DNA from: Arthrobacter_E sp044748305
Lineage (GTDB): Bacteria; Actinomycetota; Actinomycetes; Actinomycetales; Micrococcaceae
Length of the DNA stretch: 64,000 nucleotides
Assembly: GCF_044748305.1 (NCBI RefSeq)
Contig: NZ_JBIVFT010000001.1
Location: 434,001 to 498,000, forward strand
Reading direction: 5' to 3'
Shown here piece by piece: positions 62,604 through 64,000 of this stretch. The first letter of the stretch is position 1. Each line of letters begins with the position of its first letter. The notes below the pieces were generated by a model. That model was not told the DNA's origin and did not search any database. It saw nothing but the letters and a program-made list of their open reading frames with translations. A program made the translations under genes and the position numbers.

Positions 62604-62999
62604 ATGACAGTCACGCTTCCACTGATCATCGCCATCATCATGGTGGTGGCCGTCCTGGTCATGCTCCGCAATGGTCGACTTCGGGAGAAGTACGCCATTC
62701 TGTGGATCATCATCGGAACACTGACGATCGTCCTCGGCATCTTCCCCGGGCTGCTGAAGTGGGCATCCAACCTGGTCGGCGTCGTGGTTCCGGTGAATCT
62801 GCTGTTCACCCTCTCGATCCTGTTGCTGGTCGGCGTCGGGCTCCACGTGTCCCGGGAACTCACCATCCTTGAGGACGAGACCCGTATTCTTGCTGAAGAA
62901 GTGGCCATTCTGCGCGCTGCCGTAGATGATCTGAACCAGGAAGCCCGCTCCGACGGGACGACAGGTTCCCCCTCCGTAACCCCTGACAACGACGAATGA
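62604..62999 (+). CDS. DUF2304 family small membrane protein
   Basis: A 131-residue protein with three membrane helices (about residues 4-23, 34-54 and 60-82) and a C-terminal cytosolic coiled coil (ELTILEDETRILAEEVAILRAAVDD, about 85-110) ending in an acidic tail. The REKYAILWIIIG motif (about 29-40) is the DUF2304 signature. DUF2304 genes very often sit beside polyprenyl-phosphate sugar synthases, as here (4 nt downstream), and may anchor or regulate them. ATG 62604 is chosen; the longer frame runs through the preceding gene. A GAAGGGA site is present, rather far upstream (12 nt). Confidence 0.85.
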   Translation: MTVTLPLIIAIIMVVAVLVMLRNGRLREKYAILWIIIGTLTIVLGIFPGLLKWASNLVGVVVPVNLLFTLSILLLVGVGLHVSRELTILEDETRILAEEVAILRAAVDDLNQEARSDGTTGSPSVTPDNDE

Positions 63000-63012
63000 A
63001 GAGAGTTCACCA

Positions 63013-63909
63013 GTGACTATTGACGTCATGCTGCCGTACTACGGCGACGTTGCGATGATGAAGGCCGCGGTGGAATCCGTCCTTGCGCAGGAGGACCGCG
63101 ACTTCCGCCTGACGATCGTCGACGACGGTTACCCGGACGAGAACCTTCCCGCCTACTTCAACGGACTGGTCGAGGGCGATGACCGTGTGCGGTACTACCG
63201 CAATGAGGTCAACCTCGGCGCCAACGGCAACTACAAGAAGTGCATCGGCCTCGTCGAACACGACATCGTGGTCATCATGGGTGCCGACGACATCATGCTG
63301 CCCAATTACCTGGGCACCGTCCGTAAGGCCTTCAGCGACCCGTCGGTCAGCATCGTGCAGCCCGGCGTCGAGGTCATCGACGAAAACGGCAAGGTCTACG
63401 AACCGCTCGGCGACAAGGTCAAAACCTACCTGCGGCACAAGCTCGTCGGCGGCAGCAGCGAAGCGGTCGTCGAAGGCGAGGCGATCGCTGAGAGCCTGAT
63501 GGTGGGGGACTGGCTGTACTTCCCGTCGGTGGCGTGGCGCGCCGACGCAGTGAAGACCCACGATTTCCGCCCGCAGTACGACGTGGTCCAGGACCTGGCT
63601 CTGGCCACCGACATCATCCTCGCGGGTGGCCGCATGGCCGTCGTCTCCACGGTCTGCTTCCAGTACCGTCGTCACCGCGAGTCGGATTCGTCGGTCCGCG
63701 CCCTTGACGGGCGCCGTTTCGCTGAGGAGCGGGCCTTCTTCGATGAGTGTGTCCGTGACTTCACGGCCAAGGGCTGGAACAGCGCCGTCCGTGCCGCGAA
63801 GTGGCACCTGACGTCCCGCCTGAACGCGGCGTCGTTGACGCCCAAGGTGATTCAGAAGCGTATGTGGCCGGGCCTGCGCAAGCTGGCCGTCCACGCCGTC
63901 CGCCCCTAG
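63013..63909 (+). CDS. GT2 family glycosyltransferase
   Basis: A 298-residue GT-A enzyme starting TIDVMLPYYGDVAMMKAAVESVL. LTIVDDGYPDE (about residues 34-44), NEVNLGANGNYKKC (about 65-78) and the metal-binding region VVIMGADDIMLPNY (about 87-100, with ADD in the DxD position). EYRRHRESDSS-like FQYRRHRESDSS follows near 216. It most likely adds a sugar to a lipid-linked surface glycan; donor and acceptor are unknown. The GTG start has GAAGAGAG about 8 nt upstream and lies 13 nt after DUF2304, so the three genes form an operon, closed by the hairpin at 63956. Confidence 0.87.
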   Translation: MTIDVMLPYYGDVAMMKAAVESVLAQEDRDFRLTIVDDGYPDENLPAYFNGLVEGDDRVRYYRNEVNLGANGNYKKCIGLVEHDIVVIMGADDIMLPNYLGTVRKAFSDPSVSIVQPGVEVIDENGKVYEPLGDKVKTYLRHKLVGGSSEAVVEGEAIAESLMVGDWLYFPSVAWRADAVKTHDFRPQYDVVQDLALATDIILAGGRMAVVSTVCFQYRRHRESDSSVRALDGRRFAEERAFFDECVRDFTAKGWNSAVRAAKWHLTSRLNAASLTPKVIQKRMWPGLRKLAVHAVRP

Positions 63910-63955
63910 GGCAAGTCCCCGCCGACAGGCGGAATGCTAAGCTTGGCAAGGCTTG

Positions 63956-63989
63956 GGGTCGGTGCGTGGGTCAACCCGCGCACCGACCC
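63956..63989 (+). terminator. Terminator after the GT2 operon
   Basis: GGGTCGGTGCG pairs with CGCACCGACCC; a G-U pair and GGG/CCC extend the stem to a 4-nt loop. It lies 46 nt after the stop; no T-run within the window. Confidence 0.75.
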
Positions 63990-64000
63990 TGGAACATCTA

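Overview
The window looks like chromosomal backbone from a high-GC Gram-positive bacterium. The order Micrococcales is likely and an Arthrobacter-like member of the Micrococcaceae is the best guess. The support is strong G/C preference at third codon positions, frequent GTG starts, and marker genes: mtrA-mtrB-lpqB, whiB1, pdtaS, uvrD2 with an HRDC domain, a UPF0182 protein, 180-kDa-type NAD-glutamate dehydrogenase, Glf/GlfT2 and a BldC-like regulator. Gene order resembles the conserved actinobacterial arrangements uvrD2/DUF2342/PDZ-Lon/UPF0182, etfBA/cysteine desulfurase/mnmA and mtrAB-lpqB-comF-hpf-secA. I see no phage, insertion sequence, integrase, CRISPR array or rRNA operon, and no obviously broken gene. 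Only the first gene (uvrD2) is cut, by the left edge. No gene-free stretch exceeds 300 bases; the longest are near 49295-49583, 12429-12708 and 19090-19354.

Layout. 1-8448: DNA repair helicase, a YgjP-like metallopeptidase, a DUF2342 protein, a membrane-anchored PDZ-Lon protease and a large UPF0182 membrane protein. 8511-8661: an initiator tRNA with its own promoter and terminator. 8807-14316: an acetyltransferase, then an envelope-stress block (TPM-domain protein plus PspA, divergent from an HtrA-type protease). 14437-17062: etfB-etfA and a PIG-L deacetylase behind a structured leader. 17125-19176: gluconate kinase and gluconate permease behind a perfect palindrome. 19355-27580: VOC protein, TrmL, a J-domain protein, a lipid kinase, cysteine desulfurase and MnmA (sulfur donor and tRNA 2-thiouridylase), a ferredoxin-reductase-like flavoprotein, chorismate mutase and a MetE-like protein.

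27639-37887 carries mtrA-mtrB-lpqB, comF-like, hpf, a YcaQ-type glycosylase and secA: envelope signalling, ribosome hibernation and protein export. 37974-42532 is a poorly characterised cluster: Rv3235-like protein, LysM membrane protein, unknown protein, BldC-like HTH, SAF-domain protein and a CpaE/MinD-like ATPase with a lysine-less P-loop. It is followed by the giant glutamate dehydrogenase, the PdtaS kinase, WhiB1 with a CRP-like site upstream, a small membrane protein and an orphan FHA-FtsK/SpoIIIE (EccC/EssC-like) ATPase.

53626-63909 is a cell-surface polysaccharide region. Glf makes UDP-galactofuranose, a GlfT2-like enzyme polymerises it and Wzm/Wzt export the product. Next come an orphan Tat-lipoprotein binding protein and a set of a DUF6541 membrane protein, two GT2 glycosyltransferases and a DUF2304 protein, which I infer to be a polyprenyl-phosphate-sugar glycosylation module. 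One of these GT2 genes appears to be transcribed as a leaderless mRNA from an extended -10 promoter.
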